DNA of 33,066 nt from Monocercomonoides exilis (taxonomy: Eukaryota; Preaxostyla; Oxymonadida; Polymastigidae): positions 2,501 through 35,566 of the forward strand of contig LSRY02000088.1 of NCBI GenBank assembly GCA_001643675.2, written 5' to 3'. The translations under genes and the position numbers were made by a program. Positions 19,881 to 31,880 of this stretch are shown piece by piece (the first letter of the stretch is position 1; each line of letters starts with the position of its first letter). Under the pieces are notes generated by a model that was not told where the DNA came from, searched no databases, and saw only the letters and a program-made list of their open reading frames with translations.

Positions 19881-22800
19881 CCATTGAATTGTGGATTAAC
19901 AAAGGAAAGGCCATGCTTAACTATTGAGTATGCACTTTTATCATTAAGTGACGATATTTCTTGGAAGATCGTTCTCACTTCTGATATATCTCCATTGTCG
20001 CAAATATTTATTGGAAATAGAAATATTATTGTTGATCAAGAACCTGGCAATTCCTTTTCGATTAACTCTGCATCGCTTTCTTCACAAATTTCTTTATTTG
20101 ACATTTTTTCTGGTTCTTTGACAATTCTATCACTTTTCATTATTCATGATAATTTGGAAACTCCGTCTCCTTCTTTATTTACGATGAATTCGTTTGATTC
20201 AAATCTTTGTTTGGAAGGTGTAACAATAATGACTGAGAATAATTCTCATTCTTCTTTTTCCTCGCCTTTGTTTAATATCTTCTTGAGTAAAGTTTCCTTT
20301 ATATCAGTAACAATTAAACACTTCACCCTTTCATGCAGTTTATTCAACGAAATGCAATCTTCTCAAGTTATTGCTCAGACAGTTAGCAACATTACTTTTC
20401 AAAATATCACTTGCAAAAATGGAAATGGTTGCTTATATTCAAAAAATGTGATATCTCGAGAACATCTTGAAGTTTTAAATATAACTGCTGAAGAATGCAG
20501 TTGCTTAGATGGAGATGGAGGTTGCTTTTTCTTGTTAATTTCAGAAAATGGAAGACTAACAATTGGGTCAGCGCTGTGCTTATTTAATTCTTGCACAGTT
20601 TCTACTGATGATGAGAAGATGAGGAAAGGTGGTGCTATCTATCTTCGTCTGAGAGAAGGAGCTAGAGACTTCCAGCTCAAATCAGTTCAGTTTTCTGAGG
20701 TGGCTGGAAAGGGAAGAATGTTTTTATTGAAAGTGCAGAACTGCTCAGAACAGCAAACACAAACACAATTGGTTTTCATCCAGTGATTGGGATTGGCATC
20801 ACAGATTTTGATGAGCTGAGCGGGGTGGAAAATGGGGATCAATCATTTATTTTCCCGCTTGCTCTGTTTCTGAGGAACTTCACTTCTCCCGCTTATGTGT
20901 CTGGACAGAGCACTGATAACGACTATCGTCTTTGCGGATACAGCGACTATCCGTGTCAGAGTGTAGAAGGCGCTTCAGCTGCGCGATTTGCAAACACAAA
21001 GAGAAATATTCGCTTTCTGCCTTCCTTCTCCTTCCGAACAGAAACACTCCTCAACAGTCAATCGTATGGATTTGATGCTGAAGAAGACAGCATGTCCATC
21101 AATGTTGGCTCCTCGCAAGCGAAAGTGAGTGAGGGGCTTGATCAATTCTGTGGAGACAAGTTTCTCCAGAACGTTTGTACTCAGCCTTTGAATGGAGGAG
21201 CTATCCTCTCGAATGCTAATGTGCTGTCGATGACTGACTGCGCGGTTGTGCCAGCTGCTTCGGGTGCTTCTGTTTCGTATTGCCTTGCGAAGATCACAAG
21301 TGGAAAATTGTTAATAACCCGCTTTGCTGCTCCTCTTGTACAGAAGCTGAGTTTCGGCAATGCACCTTTGTTGCCATCAGCGGAAGCGCCTCTGCAGATT
21401 TCGACACTTTGGATGTGAATGGAATGACGACTACTAGCAGCGATGGGCTGATATCTGTTGACTCGACAGGCACCACAACCATCAATAACAGCACATTCCA
21501 CGGCTCAAATCTCATCAGCTCTGCATTTGTCTCCAGCTCCTCAGGAACATATTCGATAACTATAAAGAACACCACTTTTGAAGAGATAAAAAGAACAGCA
21601 GGAGATGGTTCATGTGTGTTTCTGAACACCAGAAGTGGCTTTGCGAGCTCGTTCACAGCAAGCAACTGCACATTCACAAAATGCACAGCGACTGAAAATG
21701 GCAAAGGAGGTGGAGCCATTGCGCTTCACATCAACAGTCAATCGGTACTCACACTCGAGTCATCTGCATTCACGTCGTGTCAGGCACCTAAGCCAAGTGC
21801 AGGCTCAAAAGGGAAGGGAGGCGCCATTCTCATCGATTTCTCTGAAGTCAACACCAGATATCTTCTCACAAATACCCTGAGCTTTGCCTCAAACACAGCT
21901 GAGCATGGCAATGATTTGTTTGTGTCCTCTGTCGATCTGGCATCCAGCATCACCACAGCTGCCTTCCAGTTCTTCCGTCAAGATGCGCCATTTGCTCCTG
22001 AAAGCTGTGCTGGAACCGATTCCAAATGGCCGAGTGTTGTTATCCCTCTTGTGTTTTATCTGCTGCCTCGTGAGTCAGCGGTGCATGTGCTTTCAGAAGG
22101 AAACGATGTGTCTGCATGCGGATTCGCAGGTTATGGGTGTCAGACGATTACCTTTGCACTGACGCAGCGAACAGACAAGTTAGAAGAACTGATTGTGCAT
22201 CCAGTCTATGCACTCAGCGAGACAATCACCCTCAGGTACCAGCGAGATCACCTTTGAAGGAACAGTGGCAGAAACAAAGATGAGGATGATTGGCACCCAG
22301 ACAGGAGCATCAGAAGCGATGATAAGAATGGAGCAAGCATCAGCATGGAAACATCTCGCCTTTTGCCTGCAGCCAACCATCCCCAGCCCTCAATCATCGG
22401 TGTTTCTTGTGTGCAGTGCAAATGCGATGCTCAATCTGGAGGACTGCTCAATACTAGCTGAACGAGGTGAAGAAAAATGCGCTTTTGGGTTTTTGAGTGT
22501 TGCTGAAGGCTCGTTTGCGATGACTCGATTCACAGTGAATTCAATCGGGTTCCAGTCAGCCGAGATGGTGAAAGTGTGCAGCAAAGGGAGTGGATCAATT
22601 GACTCATGCACATGGATAAATATCACATCTGCTGTTGAAACAGGAATCATCGCATACTCATCAGCAGGCACATTGAGCATGCACAACACATCAATCAGCC
22701 AGTCTGCCTCTTCATGCTGCTCATTTCTGGAAGACAAGCACGGCAAAAGTCTGGTTGCTGAAAACAACACTTTTTCAGGGATCACGAAAAACGAAGGGAA

Positions 22801-25800
22801 CGGAAGCGTGATCAAGACAGACATTGGAGAAAACGAGTCGCTGGAGCTGAACGACATCTCAGTTGATAGCTGTTCTTCGGTGAGGGGATGCGGTGGAGGG
22901 GTACATCAGCACAAGCTCCTCTGCCAAAATTCGGATTGGCAAAGAAGGCACAGCCACAAGATTTACCAGGTGCAGCGCAAAGGGAACATTGCCAAAATGC
23001 GGATTTGGAGGAGGAATATTTCTGAAGTGTGCAGACTGGCTGGCTGATCTTGTCCTCACAGCTGTTTCCTATGGAACAGATGGAGACAGTACAAGCAATG
23101 AAGCAGAGGGAGAAGGAAGCAATGTGTTTGTTGAAGGATACAGCCTGGACAAAATCGTCACCAATCAGTCATTCAAGTTCGATATCGACAAAGAGTCAAC
23201 AGCTGAGTTTGGGAAGCTGTGTGGGTTTGAAGATGGGAATGTTTCGTATGCTATTCCTTTGGTTGTGTTTCTGCTGATGTTTGAGCCTCCTGCAATTGTA
23301 GGAGGAAACACTGGATTTGACTATCGGATGTGCGGTGTTTCGATATACCCCTGTGCAACAATCCCCTTTGCGATCTCCAAGCGCTTTCCAGCATCCAATT
23401 CATCTGGCGCATCCATCAGGCTGACAGCAGACTTTTCCTTCAAGGATGCCATATCTTTTGACACACAGCCAACAGAAGTGAGTGCTGAGCAGATTGGAGG
23501 CGTGATTGATGTGAGGAGTGATGGAATGGGAGAAGGTACTGGATTGTTGTGCTCTTCGGTGAATGTGAAGTTCAGTGAAATTGTGTTTGGACTGCCAGGC
23601 TCATTCGACGAGACCTCACGCACTTCTCTGTTTCTGTGCTCATCAGCCACTCTTACCATTCACAGATGCGAGTTTCAAAACAGCAGCAGCTTAGTTGTTG
23701 AGTACAGGATCATATACGTAACAAGTGGGAAAGTGGAATTGAATGGATGTAAAATGAAGGACTTTGCAATGGGAAATGCTGAGATTATTGCACTTGATGG
23801 AAACAATGCTGAATGTTCGATTGAAGGAATGGAAGCATCAAAGTTGAGCAGAGAAGAAGATGGAGCACTGATTTTGATTTCAAGTGGAAAAAAATTGATT
23901 GAGAACAGCAACATCGAAAATTCTACGATGGCTAACAACAACCACATCACAATTAATTCACTGGCAAATGGTCTTCTGAAGAATGTGACATTTTCGAATC
24001 TGAGCAGAACAAATGGGGACGGAGGAGTGATTGCGGGTGAATTGGGTGCTGGCGAGGTGTTGGGTGTGGAGAACTGCTCATTTATACGCTGTATTTGCTA
24101 TTCTGGGAGAACGATCGGAGGGTGTATGCTGATGGATGTGGAAGAAGGGGGCACATTCCGATTCGAGAGAAACAAAGTGGAGTTCTGCATTGTGTCCAGC
24201 GGAGATGGGTATGGGGAGGGTTGTTCCTCACGTTTGGCTCTTCCCATCTCGATTACTCGATGAGGAACAACACGTTCGAGAACAACGGAGCATTGCGCGG
24301 GAAGGATGCGTATGTTGTCTGCGAAGAGCCAGGGGCAGCAATCCTTCTGATGTATTGGAATGGGTCAGCTTCTGAAGGCACTGCCCCTGACCGCCTGTGG
24401 GTGCGCCGTCTGTCTGAACCAGCAGACGGAGGTGCAACAATGATCGATTATCTGTTCCCTCCACCGACTTCGTTTGTGTTTGTGGATGGCAGTGCCTCGG
24501 CTGTTGAGAACTGTGGATCGAAGCGAAGCCCATGCACCTCAGTGGAGCTTGGCTTTCAGAAAATGGACTCCTCCCACACAATCATCCAGCTCGAAGAAAC
24601 ACCCCCATCGATGCTGTTGTGAACAGGCACGGAGTCTCACTCACCATCCAAAGCAATTCCACAACAAAAGCAATGATATTTGGAAGAAATGGAAAGTTCG
24701 AGCTGCTTGAAGGAAGTCGCTCAACCACTCTCACCTTTTCCAGGCTGGGCTTTGCGCTTCCATCGTCTCCCAATCCTTCGCAAGAAATAGGTTCACTTGT
24801 GGAAGTTAGCATTGGTCAATGCTCATTCTTAGATTGCACATTTGAGCAAGGAAGCAGCAGCAATTCCAACCCTTCGAAATGGATTGTTTCAGGAGGTGGC
24901 GGAGTTGTGCACTTTGACTCATGCACTTTCGGCAATATTCCATTTCAGACAGCTGGAGTTATTTTGATTGACGGAACATCGCTTTTGTTGGAGGCCTGCA
25001 GCTTTTCTTCTATCTCTTCTGATGCACGAAAGGGTTTGATAACTGGAAGCGGGAATTGCGATATAACGCTGAAGGATACAGGATTTGCGAATTGCGAGAC
25101 GACAAATGGACACATGTTAGAGATGACTCAACCGAAGTCTGTTGAAATCTCAGGGGCATGCACATTCGAAGGATGCACTTCGACAGAAGGGGATGGAGAG
25201 GCTCTTTATTGTGTTCTGGAGGAGAAGGATCTTTGGTGATGAACAAAACATCAATTGTGTCTTGTGGGGTGAATGCTGTTAATGGGAGAGGAGGCGGAAT
25301 CTATCTCGATTTGAAGGAGAATGTCAATGCCTATTTGTTTTCTGATTTAACATTCAGCGGAAATGAGGCGTTTGAAGGGAAAGACATGTTTGTGAGAAGC
25401 GCTGATTTGAACGCGTCAATCATTCCATCTCTGTTTGATTTCGAGTATTTTGGAGCAGACGGAGAGATTAAAATCGATATGAAAGGAAGAGACGAAACGC
25501 ATTTTGTGAGCGTTTCAGCAGATCTGCTGGTGAAATATTCTTCGTCGACAATAAGCGTTGGATTGGCTGGAATCGACTTTATTGGGTGTGGAAAGGCAGA
25601 AATTCCATGTCGAACATTGCAGTGGGGTATGAATAATCTGCAGACATCAGAAGATTTGCGGTTGTGTTTTGTTGAAATTCTGGATGAAGTGGCAATATGC
25701 GAGTGCTATGAATTTGGCCTTTCTCAGCTCAGCATTGGATTGTCGTCTGCAGTTGATTCGCATGCATTTGCCAAACTGTCAATTTCTCAAACAGCAAGCG

Positions 25801-28800
25801 GATCGAGCCAATCAATTTTCAACTTGAACAATTCCCTTTCGTTTTCTTCTGTGCAGTTCCATCTGCCTGCGTTCTTCTCAAATGGACAGTCTTCCGTTGT
25901 TTCATCATCTGACGGATATCTCACCTTTAACTCAACCTCATTCCATTCAAATGCCACTTCTGCGCTGGAATATGTTCTTGTGCTGAGCAAAAGAGGAACA
26001 GTGGAGCTGTTGAATGTATCTGCTTCTTCGTTGGTGTTTGCATACAGCCCCTTCAGGCTTTCATCTTATGCCACACTTGAAAGGTGCAATTTCTGCAACA
26101 TAAATGCGCCTTCGAACATTGAAGGCGGCGCAATGTCTGTCTGTCTGGAGCGATCAGACCTGCTGCGTGTAAAGAGCTGCCAAGCAGAGCTGTGCAAATG
26201 CTCCACAGAAAGAGGCAGAGGAGGGTTTTTGCATATCGACTGCTCGAAGTCTGCAGCAGCAAAACCCTTCCGATTCGAAGGCAGCATGGTGTTTGAAGCA
26301 AACGATGCTCACCAAGGCAGAAACATCTTTGTTGTTTCTGAGAACTTAAACTCGTCAGTCTCTTTGGCAACATTTGCCTTCTCATTCGAGGAGATGAAGA
26401 GCGACAGCAACGCATTTGTGGGGAAAGAGGAGAAGATGAATTGTGGGATTTGTTCCGATATTTGGTTCCTTATTCAGCTTCCGCAATCCATCTATCAGAT
26501 GCTGGGGCAGATGTGATGAGATGTGGAAGCGCAGATGATCCGTGCTGCTCGTTCTGGAAAGGGATGCAGCAGATCAGCAACGAGGCCTCGCCAAAGCTCA
26601 TCTCCATCTCCAAATCCACTGAAGTTACCAACACCTTCACTCTCTCCAACTTCACCATCCAATCAAGCTCGTTGGAGGAAGAAGAAAACAGGAGTCGATG
26701 CTTCTGTTTAGGAAAAGGCAGGAGAAGTATCAGAGCCGTTTTTGCGATGCACAGCGGAACTGTCCCTAAAGTATATTTCATTGATCATTGCATCGAGCTT
26801 CGACAATTCTGCTTCGGAAGTGATTTTGAGTGAAAGTGGGATGGTGTCTTTGGGGCAGTGCTCGCTGGGAGCAGAAGTTATGTTGGGAGGGATACAAATT
26901 AGCAGGTGTAGCTTTATTGTCTGCGTTAGAGGGCAGCTTTCACTTGTTGATGTGGCGATGAAATCAGCGAGCACGGAAAAAGCGCAATTATTATGGGCAC
27001 TGGTGTTTGTGAGATCAAGAACTTCACGTGCTCGTTTGTGAACATTTCAGATGGGAGCATCTTTGAGACTATGGAAGTGGCAGGCTCAGCAAAGGGGTGA
27101 ATGCGAATGAAAAAAGCGAATTGAGGCTGAACTCGTCAACAATATCATCAGTAAGCAGAACAGACAACGGGGCATCAGTTATCGATAGCAAAAGAGAAAG
27201 AGATTTTTGGATTGAGATGGATGGGACTTCAGTGAGCGATTGCAAGGCGGGGCAAAGCCAAAAGGAGGAGCTGTGTTTGTGAAATTGGGTGAGGGCGGAA
27301 GATTTTCTGTAATGAGATCTACGATGATGCGGTGCTGCTGCTCAGACGAAGGGAAAGGAGGCGTGTTTTACATCGAGGCAATGAGAAGCGGGGTGCTGGA
27401 CTTTGTGTTCCAGAGCGTGTCGTTTGCAGGGAACACTGCAAAGGTGGGGAACGATATTTATGTGTCGTGCCAGAACATAACAGCACAGATCAATGAGACA
27501 CAGTTCAGGTTTGATCTGCGAGAAGGGGTGTATGTGAGGCAGAATGCGATCTATGGAATCGATGCAACAGATCACATAGCAGATACAAATCTCATGGACT
27601 TTATCACAATCTACCAGTCAGACACGATTGTAGTGTCGTCTCTGAGCGAATATGGAGGGAAAACGAGAGACAGTGCGGCACATATGTTCTGCCTTGCTTG
27701 TCGCTGGGTTATGCCATTTCGCATGTGACTTCAGATTTTGATTCACGTCTGATTGTCGACGGAGGGACCTTCATTGAAGAAGATCTCACGCTGGATAGGC
27801 TTCTTCTTGCTTCGCGATCGAAGTCTCAGAGCAACGTAACAATAAATTCCATCGCATCATCAGCGAATGAAGCTGTGATTGCAACTTTGGAAGCTGTTTC
27901 GATTGCGAATCTTTGGTTTATTTTTGAGCAAGATTTTGTATGTTCACATTCGTCTTTCATCTCTCCTCGTTGTGGAGTGGTTGAGCTGGCAAACTGCTCG
28001 TTTTCATCTGAATCGAGCCTTCCGCTGTTTTCTCTTTTAGACTTCAGCGAGGGGAATGGAACAATAACCTCCTGCTTATTTTCGTCGCTCACTCTTCTGT
28101 CTTGTGTTATCCATGTTTCTTCTTCGTGCTTTGTTTCTGTAGCCTCTTCCGAGTTCTGCTTGATGAGTTCAGCTGCCGGAGCAATAGTTTGTGAGAACAG
28201 CAAAGAAATCAGTGTTGCTCACACGAAGTTTGCAAACAACTCGATTGCCTCATCTTTTGCCTCTTCAACAGCAAATCCCTTGACATGTATATCTGCATCT
28301 TCAGTTGCGGATATCATACTTTCAAATTGCTCTTTCTGGGGATTACCACACACGATGGACAGAGGAATTCTGGTAAAATTTGTGTGTGTCCGAAAGTTCT
28401 GTTTGATCTTTGTGAATTGGAAGGAAATAAGAATTCAGAAGTTATGGACAACAGCATCTGCAATACAAATGAGCTGTGTTCGTGGAATGGCTCACTTGCA
28501 GATGTGCAAAACAGCACCTCTACGATGAAAGATACCACGATTGCAAACAGCTCGATAGGAGGAATGAGCGTGTTTGGAGGGAGCATGATGATTGAAGATG
28601 GAAAATTCATGAACAACAACCCGAAGATAGAAAATTATCAATCAGTTCGGAGAAATATCGTTTGCTCAGGCTCAGGGTTGTTGAAGGTGGCAAGTGTGAA
28701 AGGAGGAGACGGAGTGAAGGAGGGGTCGTCGTTGTGGGTGCTGAACGAAGGGTGCACACTGGGCGGGATAGCAGAAGAAAGAGAATCAGTGTTTTTCATT

Positions 28801-30480
28801 CCGGAACTGGAAAATGTGGAGGCGGAGGAGGATGGGAGTGTGACGAGGCTGAAGTTCGTTGGGCTGCTTCTTGTGCCGTGCAATCTGTCGTTTCGGGTGG
28901 TGAAGAGGGTTGGGTCGGAGGAGTTGGTGGAGAGATACTCGTTTGAAGAGGGAGGGTTTGTATCGGAGGCAGAAGTGTTGGGGGCAGTGCCTTCAAAGAC
29001 GATTTATGAGGCAGGAGAGGAGACAGAAGTGTCGGTGTGCATTCTGTTTGGAAATGCAGAGACACCTTCTTCAACAAAAGCATTTGTTTTGAAGAACGGA
29101 AGCGATCCGAAAGCAAGTGGTGATGGAAAGCTTGCTGAAGGAGGAAAAGATGGAAAATTATCATGGGCATTGATTGTGATTGTGATGTTTGCTGTATTGT
29201 TTTTGATTGCTTTTGTTGGATTTATTTTGTTTGTTGTTCGGTGGAGAAAGCAGAAGAGAAGGACAAAAGAGCTGGAGGTGATTGTGGAAGACACAGTGAG
29301 GAAGGATCCGAAGACGTTTGAGATGGTGACGATGGAGATGTCGCCTGAGGAGCAGTGGCGAAGAGCAGAGAGGAGGCAGAGAAGAAGAATGAAGAGAGGA
29401 TAAAGAAAAGAATAAATGACAAAATAGAACACTCTGAGTCATCGGAGCATCTTTTAAGTGAGAATGGATCGACTGAATATATCCTTGGGAGAGACTCAGA
29501 CAAGATTCCTCAATGGGCGCTGGAGAAAATGGAAGATGAAGATAAGGATGAGGAAGATACAAGAAAGAGAACACCCTCACCTTCCATTTCATCCACTTCG
29601 ACCACAGACACTTTAGACACAGACTCTTCTTTTTTATTCGCGGCGGGAGGAACTGTGTCCAACCACCTCGTCGATGTCGAATCTGGTGGATGCGATGGCC
29701 TGCTCATCTCCTCATGAGAAACTGATTGTGGATCTGAGGGATTCCCTGTTCATGCTTCTTCACGGAAGGAACAAGACAAAGGAGATGCCGATCGGGTCGC
29801 TGGAGAGAGAGAAGTGACAGCTGCGCAGATCCTGTTCTGGGTGGCGAATGGGGCGCTTCACTCCTTTGAGAATGATAAATTTGATCTTCCATCCTTAATA
29901 AATCTAAGCCCTCACATTGTTTTGTTTTCAGAGCACATGATAATTGCCATTGTGCTTCGCTCGGGGCTGCTCTTCTTCTGATGAGTCTGATTCATCTTCA
30001 GTCTCGTCATCCTCGATTGCAACATCTTCGTCTGATATTTCGTTGAAGAGCGAGAGGTTCACCGACTCGCCACCACCGTCGTCAGCGTTTGAGGATGATG
30101 AAGATTATTGGAAGGAGTGTTTACGGTGGAAGGCGCCGGAGCTACTTTCAAACAAAAAATTGGGAGCAGAAAGGAAAACTGTTGCATTTTCGATTGGAAT
30201 GATGCTGTGGGAATGTCTGAGCTTGAAGATTCCGTTTGGAGAGTTTGAAGCAAAAACAGCTGGGCAAAAGATTATGAATGGAGAAAGGCCTCCATTTGTT
30301 AGTATTAATAATTCATCGTTGATAAAAATTGTGGACGAATGCCTATCGTTTGAACCTCTGAAAAGACCAACTCTTATCAATCTCAAAAGAGAGTTCATTC
30401 AGATGTTTCCTGATGGATCTGCAATGCTTACTGTTTCTGATGCAATAGATATTTGTATTCAGTCAGATGTTGAACAATAA
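18222..30480 (+). CDS. Giant surface protein: beta-helix modules, one TM helix, pseudokinase tail
   Basis: About 4,085 codons read across some 17 single-base frame changes. ATG 18222 starts a signal peptide (MNFILKQVIFVVLFFGICF); an upstream TTG in frame is ignored. The ectodomain has many short right-handed beta-helix rungs (N-C-x-F-x-x-C, GGA and GGG turns, like pectin-lyase or polymorphic outer-membrane repeats). It is organised into at least eight modules, each opened by a C-G-x4-P-C-type motif and closed by a G-N/K-D-x-F/Y-V motif. A membrane-proximal region (28440-28830), one helix (29157-29247), a basic/acidic linker and a degenerate kinase domain follow. TAA at 30478 ends it. Families of this design are numerous in oxymonads and are presumed surface receptors or adhesins; function here is inferred. 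Most shifts are one missing base in a run, so the gene is probably intact in the cell. An alternative is a decaying copy in a large family. Confidence 0.8.
19885..27705 (+). repeat. Eight module openers (Cys-Gly...Pro-Cys) of the giant protein
   Basis: Openers are at about 19,895 (NCGLTKERPC), 20,935 (LCGYSDYPC), 22,113 (ACGFAGYGC), 23,330 (MCGVSIYPC), 24,510 (NCGSKRSPC), 25,585 (GCGKAEIPC), 26,525 (RCGSADDPC) and 27,668 (QCGTYVLPC). Spacing is about 0.95-1.2 kb. The third has Gly in place of Pro. Each is preceded by a hydrophobic strand (for example PLVVFLLMFEPPAIV) and by a closing motif such as GNDLFV, GKDMFV or GRNIFV. DNA identity between modules looks low, so duplication is old or selection favours variety. 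Confidence 0.75.
28440..28830 (+). other. Membrane-proximal conserved region of the giant protein
   Basis: Contains CSWNGSLADV, a GGM...GG...I turn, RRNIVCSGSG, KGGDG, SLWVLNEGC and a FFIPELENV stretch. From memory, this order of motifs recurs just outside the membrane helix in oxymonad surface proteins. It supports both the topology and the taxonomic guess. About 110 residues of Ig-like or linker text follow before the helix. Confidence 0.6.
29157..29247 (+). other. Single transmembrane helix of the giant protein
   Basis: About 28 hydrophobic residues (starting LSWALIVIVMFAVLFL), followed at once by a basic stop-transfer cluster (RWRKQKRRTK). This places the beta-helix part outside and the kinase-like part in the cytoplasm. 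Confidence 0.85.
29700..30480 (+). other. Degenerate protein kinase domain (likely pseudokinase)
   Basis: Text on the N-terminal side (DSLFMLLHGRNKT, then TAAQILFWVANG, then LSPHIVLFSEH) fits the alpha-E helix and catalytic-loop region but lacks HRD and a clear catalytic Asp. No Gly-rich loop or DFG is visible. A Ser-rich acidic insert follows. The C-lobe is recognisable: RWKAPELL (APE motif), VAFSIGMMLWECLS (where DVxSFG would be expected), PFGEF, and a closing RPTLINLKREF. Three frame changes (near 29,700, 29,815 and 29,970) interrupt it. Loss of the catalytic motifs is therefore seen in every available frame. Binding or scaffold function is the likely role. Confidence 0.7.
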
Positions 30481-30819
30481 GAAATTTCATCCAGAAATTT
30501 AATCTGTGATTAATAGAAAGATTTTAAACCAAAATTATGATATATATGTATTTAAAGAATTATATTTATTATTATTATTATTATTATTATTTTCTATATG
30601 TAATAGTTTGTAGATTTATTTTTATTTGAATGAAAATCAATTATGTAGTATTTATGTAAATTATTTGGATTATTAATATGTTAAATTTAATTCTTTGAAT
30701 TCTTTATTCTAATTGGATCGTTAGTTATGATCCTTTAAAATTATATATTTATAGCGCACAATTCACAAAAATCAAAATTGATCTTAATTATTTTCCCATT
30801 TTAATATTTATTCAATTTA
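30481..30819. other. AT-rich intergenic region
   Basis: Separates the giant gene from UTP14. It holds a TTA microsatellite and otherwise AT-rich text with no recognised signal. Confidence 0.5.
30566..30591. repeat. TTA microsatellite
   Basis: Uninterrupted TTA/ATT units, about 26 bases, in the 3' flank of the giant gene. Confidence 0.85.
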
Positions 30820-31849
30820 ATGAGCAGCGATACTTTAATTCGCTTTTAAATCTCTAAAAATGAAGATGGATTTTCAGAACTCAACAAAAAGTTTGAATAT
30901 TTAGAGAAAAAGGTTTGCTTTTCATGTCACATATTATTATAATTTGGAATTATTGTTCATATGTGTAATATTATTTAGAAAGAGCAACAAGAAGTCGAGC
31001 TTGAAGCTCATGAAGTTGATAAAATAAACCGTCAGCAGGCATACTCTTCAACAAAACGTTCAATGAGAAATTGGCAAGGATTTGTGATGGATCAACGAAG
31101 GGTTTTTATCGATTTTTTGAAGTTTTGAATAAGAAACTAATAAATATACTATGTTTTTGTAATTCAGAAAGAATCTGTATCATTTCCTTTGAATTTCCAG
31201 ACCAGAAATACGCCAAATCTTGCTGGATTTTCAACATCAAAATCAATACCTTCATTAAAAACAAAGCTGGAACTTGATCTCGAGCAAGCTCTTCCGCATG
31301 AAGAAAAACGAGGGAAAAATCTAAATTAATTAAGAAAATGCAGCATGGAGATCCTCTTCCAAAATTCAAATTACACCTGAAGAATTCAAGGAGAAACAAA
31401 GGCATTTGGCAAAACTTCGAGCTTTGCTATCATATCAAGCTGTAAAAGGAAAAAGACAAAACAAAATTAAAAGTAAAAATTATCGAAAAATGAAGCGAAG
31501 AGCAGAAGAAGATAAACTTAAGAAACAATTGGAAGGATCAGAAGCAGTGAAAGGAGGGACTTTTACAGGTAATTTATCTTTAAAAGAATTGAAAAAATAG
31601 GAGCTGGAGGTGATCTTAAAGTGGCAATAGAGCGAGCGAAGCTTGACAGAGCAAAAGAGCGAGCAACGCTTAAACATAAAAATACATCACGATGGATTCA
31701 AAGACAACTCAGACTAATGAAAAAGGAGGAGGAGGGAATAAAATGATTGGAGGTGGAAGAGAAGCTGTTCTAGAGCAATTAAGGAAAGGTGAAGAGCTGC
31801 GAAGAAAAATTGGCTTGGAAGAGGAGGAAGATGAAGAAGATGAAGATGA

Positions 31850-31880
<31 letters not shown>

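Noticed and set aside
24228-24581. Minus-strand frames of 100-150 codons opposite the giant gene (also near 21,300-21,720, 22,390-22,857 and 28,796-29,592)
   Set aside because: They lie antisense to the beta-helix and linker coding sequence and have Ser/Pro-rich text expected from the reverse strand of GC-richer repeats.
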